Source: Chitinilyticum litopenaei DSM 21440 (GTDB taxonomy: Bacteria > Pseudomonadota > Gammaproteobacteria > Burkholderiales > Chitinibacteraceae). From it: 9,897 nucleotides of DNA. Below the pieces are notes generated by a model. It saw only the letters and a program-made list of their open reading frames with translations. It did not search any database and had not been told where the DNA came from. The stretch spans positions 1 to 9,897 of the forward strand of contig NZ_ATZJ01000066.1 in assembly GCF_000428145.1 (NCBI RefSeq), given 5' to 3'. Both the position numbers and the translations under genes were made by a program. Position 1 is the stretch's first letter; each line of letters starts with the position of its first letter. Shown piece by piece: positions 1-6,717 of the stretch.

Positions 1-99
1 GAGCATCTGCTTGAAGAGCACCAATCCGCCCCAGGCGGTGACCTCGCGGTTGCTGAAACTGATCGAAAACCCATCTCCCTGCAGCGGCAGCCCGGCCAT
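1..99 (-). CDS. Probable transposase, N-terminal 33 residues only
   Basis: This reading frame starts with ATG at 99-97 and stays open to the window edge, giving 33 codons. An AGAGG ribosome-binding motif lies just upstream in the 101-108 region. The visible peptide ends with a segment reading REVTAWGGLVLFKQML, which resembles the N-terminus of DDE-type transposases, where a short 'T-x-W/F-G-G-L' block precedes the catalytic domain. No catalytic residue is visible because the gene is cut. It is not NarJ, the usual product after NarH: the sequence has no resemblance to the start of that chaperone. It begins only nine bases after the stop of the hybrid narH frame, so it would be co-transcribed with narGH. 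IS1380 or an IS4-like family is my best guess and is uncertain. Confidence 0.6.
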   Translation of the reverse strand, partial: MAGLPLQGDGFSISFSNREVTAWGGLVLFKQML

Positions 100-108
100 G
101 TCTACCTC

Positions 109-1653
109 TTATGTGGCTGATTCATGAAGGTTATTGCTAATGGAATCCATTAGAAATGCCCCGGCTTGATGCCGTAGCGAAGACCCACTGCCTTGCCGCA
201 AGCTTGCCTCAAATGCTTGGGAAATGGCTAATGGATAATCTGGGTTGAAGCTGTCCTCGACCTCTTCCTTGTGGCTGGATGGAATCACGAAACGGTCCTC
301 GTAGTTCGCAATCGCCATGATCTGGTACATTTCTTCGACCTGCGCCTGGGTCAGCCCGACCTGCTTCAGCACCTCCAGATTCTCGGTCTTGTCGACACTC
401 TTGCCGCGCATGTACGCCCGCATCGCCAACATCTTGTCGAGCGCCGCCAGCACCGGCTTTTCGTCACCGGCGGTCAACAGATTCGCCAGATACTTCACCG
501 GAATGCGCATTTCAGATACGTCCGGCAGGATGCCGTTGCGACCCATCACGCCACGCTCGGCAGCGGCCTGGATCGGCGACAGCGGCGGGATGTACCACAC
601 CATCGGCAGCGTGCGGTATTCCGGGTGCAGCGGGAAAGCCACCTTCCATTCCACCGCCATCTTGTACACCGGCGATTTCTGCGCCGATTCGATCCACGAG
701 TCCGGAATGCCCTGCTTGCGTGCTTCTTCGATCACCGAGGGCAGATTCGGGTCGAGGAAGACCTTCAGCTGCGCGTTGTACAGGTCTTCTTCGTTCGCCA
801 CGCTGGCGGCGCTTTCGATCTGGTCAGCGTCGTACAGCAGCACGCCCAGATAGCGGATGCGACCCACGCAGGATTCGGAACAGACAGTCGGCTGGCCGCC
901 TTCAATGCGCGGGTAGCAGAAGGTGCACTTCTCGGCCTTGCCCGAATCCCAGTTGTAGTAAATCTTCTTGTACGGGCAGCCGGAGATGCACATGCGCCAG
1001 CCACGGCACTTGTCCTGGTCGACCAGCACGATGCCGTCGTCCTCGCGCTTGTAGATCGAGCCCGACGGGCACGAGGCCACACAGGCCGGGTTCAGGCAGT
1101 GCTCGCACAGGCGCGGCAGGTACATCATGAAGGTGTTCTCAAACGTCGAATACATCTCCTTCTCGATGTCCTTGAAGAGCTGATCCTTGCTGCGTTTGCT
1201 GAATTCGCCGCCCAGATCGTCTTCCCAGTTCGGGCCCCATTCGATCTTGTCCATCTTCTGGCCGGTAATCACCGACACCGGGCGCGCGGTCGGCGGCGTC
1301 TGCATTTCCGGTGCGTTCTGCAGGTGCTCGTAGTCGTAGGTGAACGGCTCGTAGTAGTCGTCGATTTCCGGCAGATTGGGATTGGCGAAGATGTTGGCCA
1401 GGATGCGCAGCTTGCCGCCCTGGCGCGGTTCGAGCTTGCCGGCGCTGTTGCGCTGCCAGCCGCCCTTCCACTTCTGCTGGTTTTCCCATTCCTTCGGGTA
1501 GCCGATGCCCGGCTTGGTTTCGACGTTGTTGAACCAGGCATATTCGACGCCATCACGGCTGGTCCAGACGTTCTTGCAGGTGATCGAACAGGTGTGGCAG
1601 CCGATGCATTTGTCGAGGTTGAGCACCATCGCCACTTGTGCACGAATTTTCAT
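109..1653 (-). CDS. narH: Nitrate reductase beta subunit NarH, C-terminus replaced by IS-derived tail
   Basis: NarH carries electrons through iron-sulfur clusters from the cytochrome b subunit NarI to NarG on the cytoplasmic face of the membrane. All four cluster motifs are present: Cys16/19/22/26, Cys183/186/191/195, Cys216/222/226 with Trp219 (the site of the 3Fe-4S cluster), and Cys243/246/258/262. Similarity to E. coli NarH (512 residues) is continuous from MKIRAQV to the Ser-Ser-His and Asp-Ser-Phe region near residues 457-469. There it stops. The family's C-terminal segment of about 40 residues, which contains a Cys-rich GFTFG-type block, is missing. The 45 residues that follow (470-514) appear to be encoded by the insertion sequence end. 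The near-normal length is therefore coincidental. The start is supported by an AAGGA motif at 1661-1665, seven bases upstream. The four clusters could still assemble, but stability and contact with NarG and NarI are doubtful. Confidence 0.9.
   Translation of the reverse strand: MKIRAQVAMVLNLDKCIGCHTCSITCKNVWTSRDGVEYAWFNNVETKPGIGYPKEWENQQKWKGGWQRNSAGKLEPRQGGKLRILANIFANPNLPEIDDYYEPFTYDYEHLQNAPEMQTPPTARPVSVITGQKMDKIEWGPNWEDDLGGEFSKRSKDQLFKDIEKEMYSTFENTFMMYLPRLCEHCLNPACVASCPSGSIYKREDDGIVLVDQDKCRGWRMCISGCPYKKIYYNWDSGKAEKCTFCYPRIEGGQPTVCSESCVGRIRYLGVLLYDADQIESAASVANEEDLYNAQLKVFLDPNLPSVIEEARKQGIPDSWIESAQKSPVYKMAVEWKVAFPLHPEYRTLPMVWYIPPLSPIQAAAERGVMGRNGILPDVSEMRIPVKYLANLLTAGDEKPVLAALDKMLAMRAYMRGKSVDKTENLEVLKQVGLTQAQVEEMYQIMAIANYEDRFVIPSSHKEEVEDSFNPDYPLAISQAFEASLRQGSGSSLRHQAGAFLMDSISNNLHESAT
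137..153. repeat. 17-base palindrome inside the IS end
   Basis: CTAATGGA, one central A, then TCCATTAG form a perfect 8+1+8 inverted repeat. Its left arm is shared with the candidate terminal repeat at 227-235. It lies 38 bases upstream of the transposase start, so it could be a subterminal transposase-binding site or an operator for the transposase gene. Function is inferred from position only. Confidence 0.55.
225..244 (-). repeat. Candidate terminal inverted repeat of the insertion sequence
   Basis: On the minus strand this segment starts CCCAGATTATCCATTAG at 244 and sits exactly where NarH similarity ends. The partner repeat would lie outside the window, so the assignment rests on position and on the internal copy of GCTAATGGA at 136-144. 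The exact outer base could be 243 or 244. Confidence 0.5.
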
Positions 1654-1660
1654 GTTTTTT

Positions 1661-1665
1661 TCCTT
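1661..1665 (-). promoter_or_regulatory. narH ribosome-binding site
   Basis: AAGGA on the minus strand lies seven bases from the narH ATG. It sits directly against the edge of the palindromic repeat at 1667-1761, so the repeat leaves the translation signal intact. Confidence 0.75.
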
Positions 1666-1666
1666 C

Positions 1667-1761
1667 GTAGGGCGGGTCAGGCCAGAGGCCGTAACCCGCC
1701 GTTAAGGTCGAGAGTTGCGTTCGCGGATGCCGGGTTACGGCTTACGTCTTACCCGGCCTAC
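1667..1761. repeat. 95-base palindromic intergenic repeat with two hairpins, between narG and narH
   Basis: The outer ends are near-perfect inverted repeats: GTAGGGCGGGT at 1667-1677 and ACCCGGCCTAC at 1751-1761 (10 of 11 pair). Each end also forms its own hairpin. On one side GGCGGGT (1671-1677) pairs with ACCCGCC (1694-1700), with a nested GGCC/GGCC pair at 1680-1690. On the other GCCGGGT (1729-1735) pairs with ACCCGGC (1751-1757). This architecture is typical of REP/BIME-like or small non-autonomous palindromic elements found between genes in GC-rich proteobacteria. It fills nearly the whole narG-narH gap and overlaps the last codon of narG, whose TAG is the complement of 1758-1760. In the transcript the hairpins could protect the upstream narG message or reduce narH expression. 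Confidence 0.75.
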
Positions 1762-4700
1762 GATTGCCTCGGCTCATCCATCCAGTCGACATTCTTCATC
1801 TTGCGCACGATCACGAATTCATCGCGGTTACTGCCCACCGTGCCGTAGTAGTTGAAGCCGTAAGCCTGCTGCGCATAGCCGCCGATCATGTGCGTGGGCT
1901 TGGTCACGGTACGGGTGACCGAGTTGTGGATGCCGCCGCGCTTCTTGCTGGTTTCGGCGCCGGGAACGTTCACGATCTTTTCCTGGGCGTGATACATCAG
2001 CGTCATGCCGTCGGGGACGCGCTGGCTCACCACCGCGCGCGCGGTCAGCGTGCCGTTGACGTTGAAGACTTCGATCCAGTCGTTGTCGACGATGCCGGCC
2101 TTTTTCGCATCCCCTTCCGACAGCCACACGTGCGGGCCGCCACGGCTGAGCGTCAACATGCGCAGGTTGTCCGAGTAGGTGGAGTGAATCCCCCACTTCT
2201 GGTGCGGCGTAATCCAGTTCAGCACGATTTCGGCATTGCCGTTGGGCTGCTTGTTCAGCATCGCGTCGGTGGTCTTCAGATCGATGTGCGGCTTGTAAAC
2301 CGTCAGCCCTTCGCCGAAGTCGATCATCCAGCGGTGATCCTGGTAGAACTGCTGACGACCGGTGAGCGTGCGCCATGGAATCAGTTCATGGACGTTGGTG
2401 TAGCCGGCGTTGTAGCTGACCTCTTCACTTTCCAGCCCCGACCAGGTCGGCGAGGAGATGATCTTGCGCGGCTGCGCCTGGATGTCGCGGAAGCGGATGG
2501 CGTCATGCTCGCGCGGCTTGGCCAGATGGGTGTGTTCGCGGCCGGTGATTTTCGACAGCGCTTCCCAAGCCTTGACCGCCACGTGACCATTGGTTTCCGG
2601 CGCCAGGCTCAGAATCATTTCGCAGGCATCGATGGCGGTGTCGAGTTTGGGCTGGCCGTTGGCGGCGATGCCGTTGAGTTTGCCCAGCAGCTCGACTTCA
2701 TGCGCCGTCTTCCACGTAATGCCCTTGCCGTTATTGCCGGCCTTGGCCAGCAGCGGGCCGATCGAGGTGAACTTCTCGTAAATCTTCGTGTAATCACGCT
2801 CGACCACCACCATATTCGGCGCGGTCTTGCCCGGCAGCAGCTCGCATTCGCCCTTCTTCCAGTCCTTCGGCTCCAGCGGCTGACCCAGTTCGCCCGGGGT
2901 GTCGTGCAGCAAGGGAACGAGCACCAGATCCTTCTGCGTGCCCAGCGCCGGACCACCGATTTCAGACAGGCGTTTGGCGATCAGCTTGTAGATTTCCCAG
3001 TCGCTCTTGGCCTGCCACAGCGGCTGCACGGCTTCAGAGAGCGGGTGGATGAAGGGATGCATGTCGGACGTGTTCATGTCGTCCTTCTCGTACCAGGTCG
3101 CCGTCGGCAGCACGATATCGGCATAGAGACAGGTGGTGCTCATGCGGAAATCGAGCACGGTGAGCAGGTCGAGCTTGCCTTCCGCTGCCGGACGCACCTT
3201 GACTTCGGACGGCTTGATGCCGGTCGTTTCGTCGTCGAACACGGCGTTTTGCGTGCCGAGCAGGTATTTCAGGAAATACTCGTGCCCCTTGCCGGAAGAA
3301 CCCAGGATATTCGAGCGCCAGACGAACAGGTTGCGCGGGAAGTTGCGCGGGTTGTCCGGGTCATCGCAGGACATGTTCAGCGTACCGGCCTTGAGATTTT
3401 CCACCGCGTAGGCCACCGGGTCCTTGCCGACGGCGGCGGCGGCGCGGGTCACTTCCAGCGGATTGGTTTCCAGCTGCGGCGCGGAAGGCAGCCAGCCCAT
3501 GCGCTCGGCCTTGGCGTTGAAGTCGATCAGGGTCATGCCCTTGAACTTGGCCGCCTGCGCGGTCGGGCTGAGGATTTCCTCGACGCCGAGCTTTTCGTGG
3601 CGCCACTGGCTGGTGTGCGCGTAGAAGAAGCTGGTGCCGTTCATCTGACGCGACGGACGCACCCAGTCACCGGCAAACGCCAGCGGCGCCCAGCCCTGTT
3701 GCGGACGCAGCTTTTCCTGGCCCACGTAGTGACACCAGCCGCCACCACTCTGGCCCACGCAACCACACATCACCAGCAGGTTGATGATGCCGCGGTAGGT
3801 CATGTCCATGTGATACCAGTGGTTCAGCGCCGCGCCGACAATGACCATGCTCTTGCCGTGCGTGCGATCGGCGTTGTCGGCGAATTCGCGCGCCACCGTC
3901 ACAACATCAATGCCCTTCACACCGGTATGCTTTTCCTGCCATTTCGGGGTGTACGGTACGTCATCTTCATAAGACGTCGCGACATTGCCGCCGCCGTGGC
4001 CATTATCCACCCCGTAATTGGCGAGCATCAGGTCAAATACCGTCGCGACCAGTACGGAAGAGCCATCTTTCAAGGTTACGCGCTTGGCCGGCACATTGCG
4101 CTTGAGCACGTCGTCGTGTTCGCCGCCAAAGTAGGGGAAGCCGACGCTCACCACCTCATCCGACTTGCCCTTCAGCGACAGCAGCGGGTCAATCTCGCGG
4201 CCATCGGCAGCCTTCAGCTCCAGATTCCACTTGCCGACGTTCTCGCCCTCTTCGCCCCAGCGCAAGCCAACCGCGCCATTCGGCACGACGATGTCGCCAC
4301 TCTTTGCATCGATCAGCAGTGTTTTCCATTCGGGGTTGTTGGCCTCGTCACCCAGCGTCAGGTGCGATGCACGCAGGTAATGGTCGCCGACCAGCCCCTG
4401 GCCGTTGTCTTTCAGCATCACCAGCATCGGGAAGTCGGTGTACTGCTTGCCGTAGGACTTGAAGTAGTCGCTCTTTTCCGTCTTGATGAATTCATTGAGC
4501 ACCACGTGGCCCATGGCCATCGCCAGCGCGGCGTCAGTGCCCTGCTTGGGCGCCAGCCAGATGTCGCCAAACTTGGCCATTTCACCGAAATCGGACGATA
4601 CGGCGACGGTCTTGGTGCCCTTGTAGCGCACTTCGGTATAGAAGTGGGCATCGGGGGTGCGCGTCATCGGCACGTTCGAGCCCCACACCATCAGGTAGGT

Positions 4701-5438
4701 CGAGTTGTACCAGTCGGCAGATTCGGCCACGTCGGTCTGCTCGCCCCAGACTTGCGGGCTGGACGGCGGCAGATCGCAATACCAGTCATAGAAGGACAGC
4801 GGCACGCCACCGATCAGGCTGAGGTAACGGCTGCCAGCGGCGTAGGACACCATCGACATGGCCGGAATCGGCGAGAAACCCATCACGCGATCCGGGCCGT
4901 ATTCCTTGATCGTGTAGGCATTGGCCGCCGCAATGATTTCGGTTGCCTCATCCCAGCTTGCACGCACGAAACCGCCCTGCCCGCGCACCGATTTGTATTC
5001 GGCTGCGCGTTCCTTGTTCTGGCTGATGTATTCCCAGGCTTCCAGCGGCGCCATCGTTTCGCGCGCCTCGCGCCACATTTTCACCAGCCGGCCGCGTATC
5101 ATCGGGTATTTCACGCGCTGGGCGGAGTACACATACCAGGAATACGACGCGCCACGCGGACAGCCGCGCGGCTCGTGGTTGGGCAGATCCGGGCGGGTGC
5201 GCGGGTAATCGGTCTGCTGCAGTTCCCAGGTAATCAGGCCGTTCTTCACGAACACGCGCCAGCTACAGGAACCGGTACAGTTCACCCCGTGCGTGGAGCG
5301 AACCACCTTGTCCTGCTGCCAGCGCGCACGGTAAGCGTTTTCCCACTGGCGATCTTCCGCGACGACAGCGCCATGGCCATCGGCAAAGGTATCAACCGTG
5401 CGGGAAAGGAATTTCAGACGATCAAGAAAATGACTCAT
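1758..5438 (-). CDS. narG: Respiratory nitrate reductase alpha subunit NarG (molybdenum catalytic subunit)
   Basis: NarG reduces nitrate to nitrite at a molybdenum bis-guanine-dinucleotide centre, using electrons from NarH, on the cytoplasmic side of the membrane. The 1226-residue product aligns along its length with E. coli NarG (1247). The N-terminal cluster ligands are His50, Cys54, Cys58 and Cys93, the His-plus-three-Cys pattern of the FS0 cluster. Asp222 in the YDWYCDLPP motif is the expected molybdenum ligand. Other landmarks include the GPDRVMGFSPIPAMS and CVGQSGGGW blocks and a molybdopterin-binding C-terminal domain ending near MIGGYAQQAYGFNYYG. The start matches the family N-terminus (MSHFLDRLKF), a segment that binds the NarJ chaperone in E. 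coli, and has GGAGG at 5443-5447. The C-terminus is several residues shorter than in E. coli, and its TAG lies within the palindromic repeat. No frameshift or missing ligand was seen. Confidence 0.97.
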   Translation of the reverse strand: MSHFLDRLKFLSRTVDTFADGHGAVVAEDRQWENAYRARWQQDKVVRSTHGVNCTGSCSWRVFVKNGLITWELQQTDYPRTRPDLPNHEPRGCPRGASYSWYVYSAQRVKYPMIRGRLVKMWREARETMAPLEAWEYISQNKERAAEYKSVRGQGGFVRASWDEATEIIAAANAYTIKEYGPDRVMGFSPIPAMSMVSYAAGSRYLSLIGGVPLSFYDWYCDLPPSSPQVWGEQTDVAESADWYNSTYLMVWGSNVPMTRTPDAHFYTEVRYKGTKTVAVSSDFGEMAKFGDIWLAPKQGTDAALAMAMGHVVLNEFIKTEKSDYFKSYGKQYTDFPMLVMLKDNGQGLVGDHYLRASHLTLGDEANNPEWKTLLIDAKSGDIVVPNGAVGLRWGEEGENVGKWNLELKAADGREIDPLLSLKGKSDEVVSVGFPYFGGEHDDVLKRNVPAKRVTLKDGSSVLVATVFDLMLANYGVDNGHGGGNVATSYEDDVPYTPKWQEKHTGVKGIDVVTVAREFADNADRTHGKSMVIVGAALNHWYHMDMTYRGIINLLVMCGCVGQSGGGWCHYVGQEKLRPQQGWAPLAFAGDWVRPSRQMNGTSFFYAHTSQWRHEKLGVEEILSPTAQAAKFKGMTLIDFNAKAERMGWLPSAPQLETNPLEVTRAAAAVGKDPVAYAVENLKAGTLNMSCDDPDNPRNFPRNLFVWRSNILGSSGKGHEYFLKYLLGTQNAVFDDETTGIKPSEVKVRPAAEGKLDLLTVLDFRMSTTCLYADIVLPTATWYEKDDMNTSDMHPFIHPLSEAVQPLWQAKSDWEIYKLIAKRLSEIGGPALGTQKDLVLVPLLHDTPGELGQPLEPKDWKKGECELLPGKTAPNMVVVERDYTKIYEKFTSIGPLLAKAGNNGKGITWKTAHEVELLGKLNGIAANGQPKLDTAIDACEMILSLAPETNGHVAVKAWEALSKITGREHTHLAKPREHDAIRFRDIQAQPRKIISSPTWSGLESEEVSYNAGYTNVHELIPWRTLTGRQQFYQDHRWMIDFGEGLTVYKPHIDLKTTDAMLNKQPNGNAEIVLNWITPHQKWGIHSTYSDNLRMLTLSRGGPHVWLSEGDAKKAGIVDNDWIEVFNVNGTLTARAVVSQRVPDGMTLMYHAQEKIVNVPGAETSKKRGGIHNSVTRTVTKPTHMIGGYAQQAYGFNYYGTVGSNRDEFVIVRKMKNVDWMDEPRQS

Positions 5439-5442
5439 GGAG

Positions 5443-5447
5443 CCTCC
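5443..5447 (-). promoter_or_regulatory. narG ribosome-binding site
   Basis: GGAGG on the minus strand lies four bases before the narG ATG at 5438. It confirms the start chosen from the conserved N-terminus. Confidence 0.75.
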
Positions 5448-5488
5448 ACAAGGGCCGTTCAGGCGTTTTTGTACCGGAGAAAGACTAC

Positions 5489-5518
5489 TGTTTACTCGCG
5501 CATCTGCAAATCGGTCAA
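5489..5518 (-). promoter_or_regulatory. Weak candidate sigma-70 promoter for narG
   Basis: On the minus strand TTGACC (5513-5518) matches five of six bases of a -35 box. It is followed after 18 bases by TAAACA (5489-5494), a poor -10 match. It lies 51-80 bases upstream of narG, a plausible distance. A poor -10 would fit an activator-dependent promoter, but the match could be chance. Confidence 0.25.
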
Positions 5519-5537
5519 ATGAATCACCCGTCTTGCC

Positions 5538-5620
5538 GATGCGGCAAAGGAATGACTAGACATTTAGGCGGGCAAGGCCGGATTGTCTAGATAAAAAAGC
5601 GTACCCGGCAATGCCGCATC
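5538..5620. repeat. Nine-base inverted repeat GATGCGGCA / TGCCGCATC
   Basis: GATGCGGCA at 5538-5546 recurs in inverted orientation as TGCCGCATC at 5612-5620. It thus flanks the central part of the divergent spacer, one copy toward each gene. The left copy is itself part of the tighter palindrome TTGCCGATGCGGCAA (5533-5547). They may be paired operator half-sites. Confidence 0.4.
5556..5590. repeat. Inverted repeat CTAGACA-N21-TGTCTAG upstream of moaA
   Basis: Two perfect seven-base arms at 5556-5562 and 5584-5590 face each other across 21 bases. The right arm abuts an AT-rich stretch that could be a -10 region for the moaA operon. The layout would suit a dimeric regulator binding on one face of the helix over about three turns. 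Such a match can also arise by chance. Confidence 0.4.
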
Positions 5621-5701
5621 AATGCAAAAGCGGGCTAACCGGGATAAGCCCTCAGAGCAAGTGTCGGCATTGACCGGGGCGCTTAAACTGGTTAGCGAAT
5701 C

Positions 5702-5707
5702 AGAGGA
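5702..5707 (+). promoter_or_regulatory. moaA ribosome-binding site that decides the start
   Basis: AGAGGA lies seven bases before the ATG at 5715. The reading frame is open further upstream to an ATG at 5622, but that codon has no comparable signal and the added 31 residues do not resemble MoaA. Confidence 0.65.
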
Positions 5708-5714
5708 TTGTGTG

Positions 5715-6716
5715 ATGTCCATGAATTTTCCGTCAGGGTCTGACTTGCGCGACCGGTTTGGCCGTCAGGTCCGCTATCTGCGCGTATCGGTGACCGACCG
5801 CTGCGACCTGCGCTGCAACTATTGCCTGCCCAAAGGCTTCGACGGCTATGCCGAGCCGGCCGAGTGGCTGAGTTTTGCCGAGGTCGAACGGGTGGTCGCC
5901 GCGTTTGCCCGCATGGGCGTATCGCGCGTGCGCCTCACCGGTGGCGAGCCGCTGCTCAGGCGCAATCTCGTCGATCTGGTCGGCAATCTGGCGGCGATTG
6001 ACGGCGTGCGCGATCTCTCGCTGTCCACCAATGCCACGCAGCTGGGCAAGCATGCGCATGCGCTCAAACGTGCCGGCCTGGCGCGCATCAATGTCAGCCT
6101 CGATTCGCTCGACAAGGCCTGCCTGAATTCGGTGACCGGGCGCGACAGTTTCGACGCCATCATGACCGGCATCATGGCCGGCAAGGATGCCGGTTTCAGC
6201 CCGATCAAGCTCAATATGGTCGCCATGCGCGGCGTGAACGATCACGAGATCGAGCGCATGGCGCAGTTCTGTCTTGATGAGGGCTTCATCCTGCGCCTGA
6301 TCGAAACCATGCCGGTCGGCGATACCGGCCGCAATGCGCACTACCTGCCGCTTGACGACGTGCGCCCGCAGCTCATCGAACGCTTCGGCCTTGTGTCCTG
6401 CGTGCAGGAATTGGGCGGAGGCCCGGCGCGCTACTGGCAGACTGCGGACGGACGCGGGCAGATCGGCTTCATCACGCCGATTTCGCAGCATTTCTGCGCC
6501 ACCTGCAACCGCGTGCGCTTATCAGTGGATGGCACGCTCTACCTGTGTCTGGGGCAGGAAGAGAAATTCGAATTGCGCCCCTTGCTGCGCGCGGAATGTT
6601 CCGATGCCGAGCTGGAAGCCGCAATCCGCGCCGCCATCGAATTGAAGCCCGAGCGCCACGAATTCATCGAGCAGCCGGCCAAGATCATCCGCTTCATGTC
6701 ACAGACGGGGGGCTGA
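5715..6716 (+). CDS. moaA: GTP 3',8-cyclase MoaA (molybdenum cofactor biosynthesis)
   Basis: MoaA is a radical SAM enzyme that, in the first step of molybdenum cofactor synthesis, rearranges GTP to 3',8-cyclo-GTP, which MoaC then converts to cyclic pyranopterin monophosphate. The 333-residue product has the SAM-cluster motif Cys30-x3-Cys34-x2-Cys37 (CDLRCNYC), the GGEP motif at 76-79, and the second substrate-binding cluster Cys261/Cys264/Cys278 (C-x2-C-x13-C). It ends in the Gly-Gly dipeptide that is conserved and functionally important in MoaA. Length is normal for the family. I start it at 5715 because of the AGAGGA at 5702-5707 and because family similarity begins near DLRDRFGRQVRYLRVSVTDR; ATG at 5721 is a close alternative. 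Divergent from narG and leading the regulator-narK operon, it probably boosts cofactor supply during nitrate respiration. No other moa, moe or mob gene is present here. Confidence 0.95.
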   Translation: MSMNFPSGSDLRDRFGRQVRYLRVSVTDRCDLRCNYCLPKGFDGYAEPAEWLSFAEVERVVAAFARMGVSRVRLTGGEPLLRRNLVDLVGNLAAIDGVRDLSLSTNATQLGKHAHALKRAGLARINVSLDSLDKACLNSVTGRDSFDAIMTGIMAGKDAGFSPIKLNMVAMRGVNDHEIERMAQFCLDEGFILRLIETMPVGDTGRNAHYLPLDDVRPQLIERFGLVSCVQELGGGPARYWQTADGRGQIGFITPISQHFCATCNRVRLSVDGTLYLCLGQEEKFELRPLLRAECSDAELEAAIRAAIELKPERHEFIEQPAKIIRFMSQTGG

Positions 6717-6717
6717 G

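Larger units (their letters stand above)
1..244 (-). mobile_element. End of an insertion sequence inserted in narH (partial)
   Basis: I read positions 1-244 as one end of an insertion sequence, with its outer tip near 244 and its body running off the left edge. Three observations support this. NarH similarity stops abruptly at the codon at 247-249. A transposase-like reading frame begins at 99 on the same strand. The segment between them carries subterminal repeats: GCTAATGGA at 136-144 and again at 227-235, with the inverted TCCATTAG at 146-153. Read inward from 244 the minus strand begins CCCAGATTATCC, reminiscent of IS1380-type ends, but the family is not established. The other end and any target duplication lie outside the window. 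Confidence 0.7.
5439..5714. promoter_or_regulatory. Divergent narG / moaA control region
   Basis: This 276-base non-coding spacer must hold the promoters of both arms. It is locally more AT-rich than the genes, with a TAGATAAAAAAG stretch at 5588-5599. It contains two inverted repeats, at 5556-5590 and 5538-5620. I checked both strands for the FNR/DNR pattern TTGAT-N4-ATCAA and found no convincing match; the closest had one good half only. I also found no clear NarL heptamer. The palindrome TTGCCGATGCGGCAA at 5533-5547 has FNR-like TTG...CAA ends, but its spacing is one base too long. Confidence 0.7.

Noticed and set aside
1..99. Possible narJ start
   Set aside because: Gene order predicts narJ here, but the 33 visible residues do not resemble the NarJ N-terminus and do resemble a transposase start.
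1667..1761. Intrinsic terminator between narG and narH
   Set aside because: The hairpins are not followed by a U-tract in the narG direction at the right distance. The T-run at 1654-1660 on the plus strand reads as A on the transcript. A repeat element explains the structure better.
271..1848. A 525-codon plus-strand open frame antisense to narH
   Set aside because: Same cause: low-complexity His/Arg/Val-rich peptide with no family resemblance, opposite a clearly conserved NarH.
5505..5518. Possible FNR/DNR box TGCAAATCGGTCAA
   Set aside because: Only the GTCAA half is near consensus; the other half does not match TTGAT.
1764..5522. A 1252-codon open frame on the plus strand, antisense to the whole of narG
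   Set aside because: It is a shadow of narG. GC-rich codon bias leaves the complementary frame free of stops. The peptide is rich in His, Arg, Val and Ala, with no recognisable domain, while narG on the other strand is conserved throughout.
5609..5622. Possible FNR box CAATGCCGCATCAA
   Set aside because: The right half ATCAA is perfect, but the left half shares no base with TTGAT, so it is not a credible dimer site.
5622..5714. Upstream start for moaA adding 31 residues
   Set aside because: No ribosome-binding motif at 5622, no MoaA similarity in the added residues, and it would consume part of the promoter spacer. AGAGGA before 5715 decides the start.
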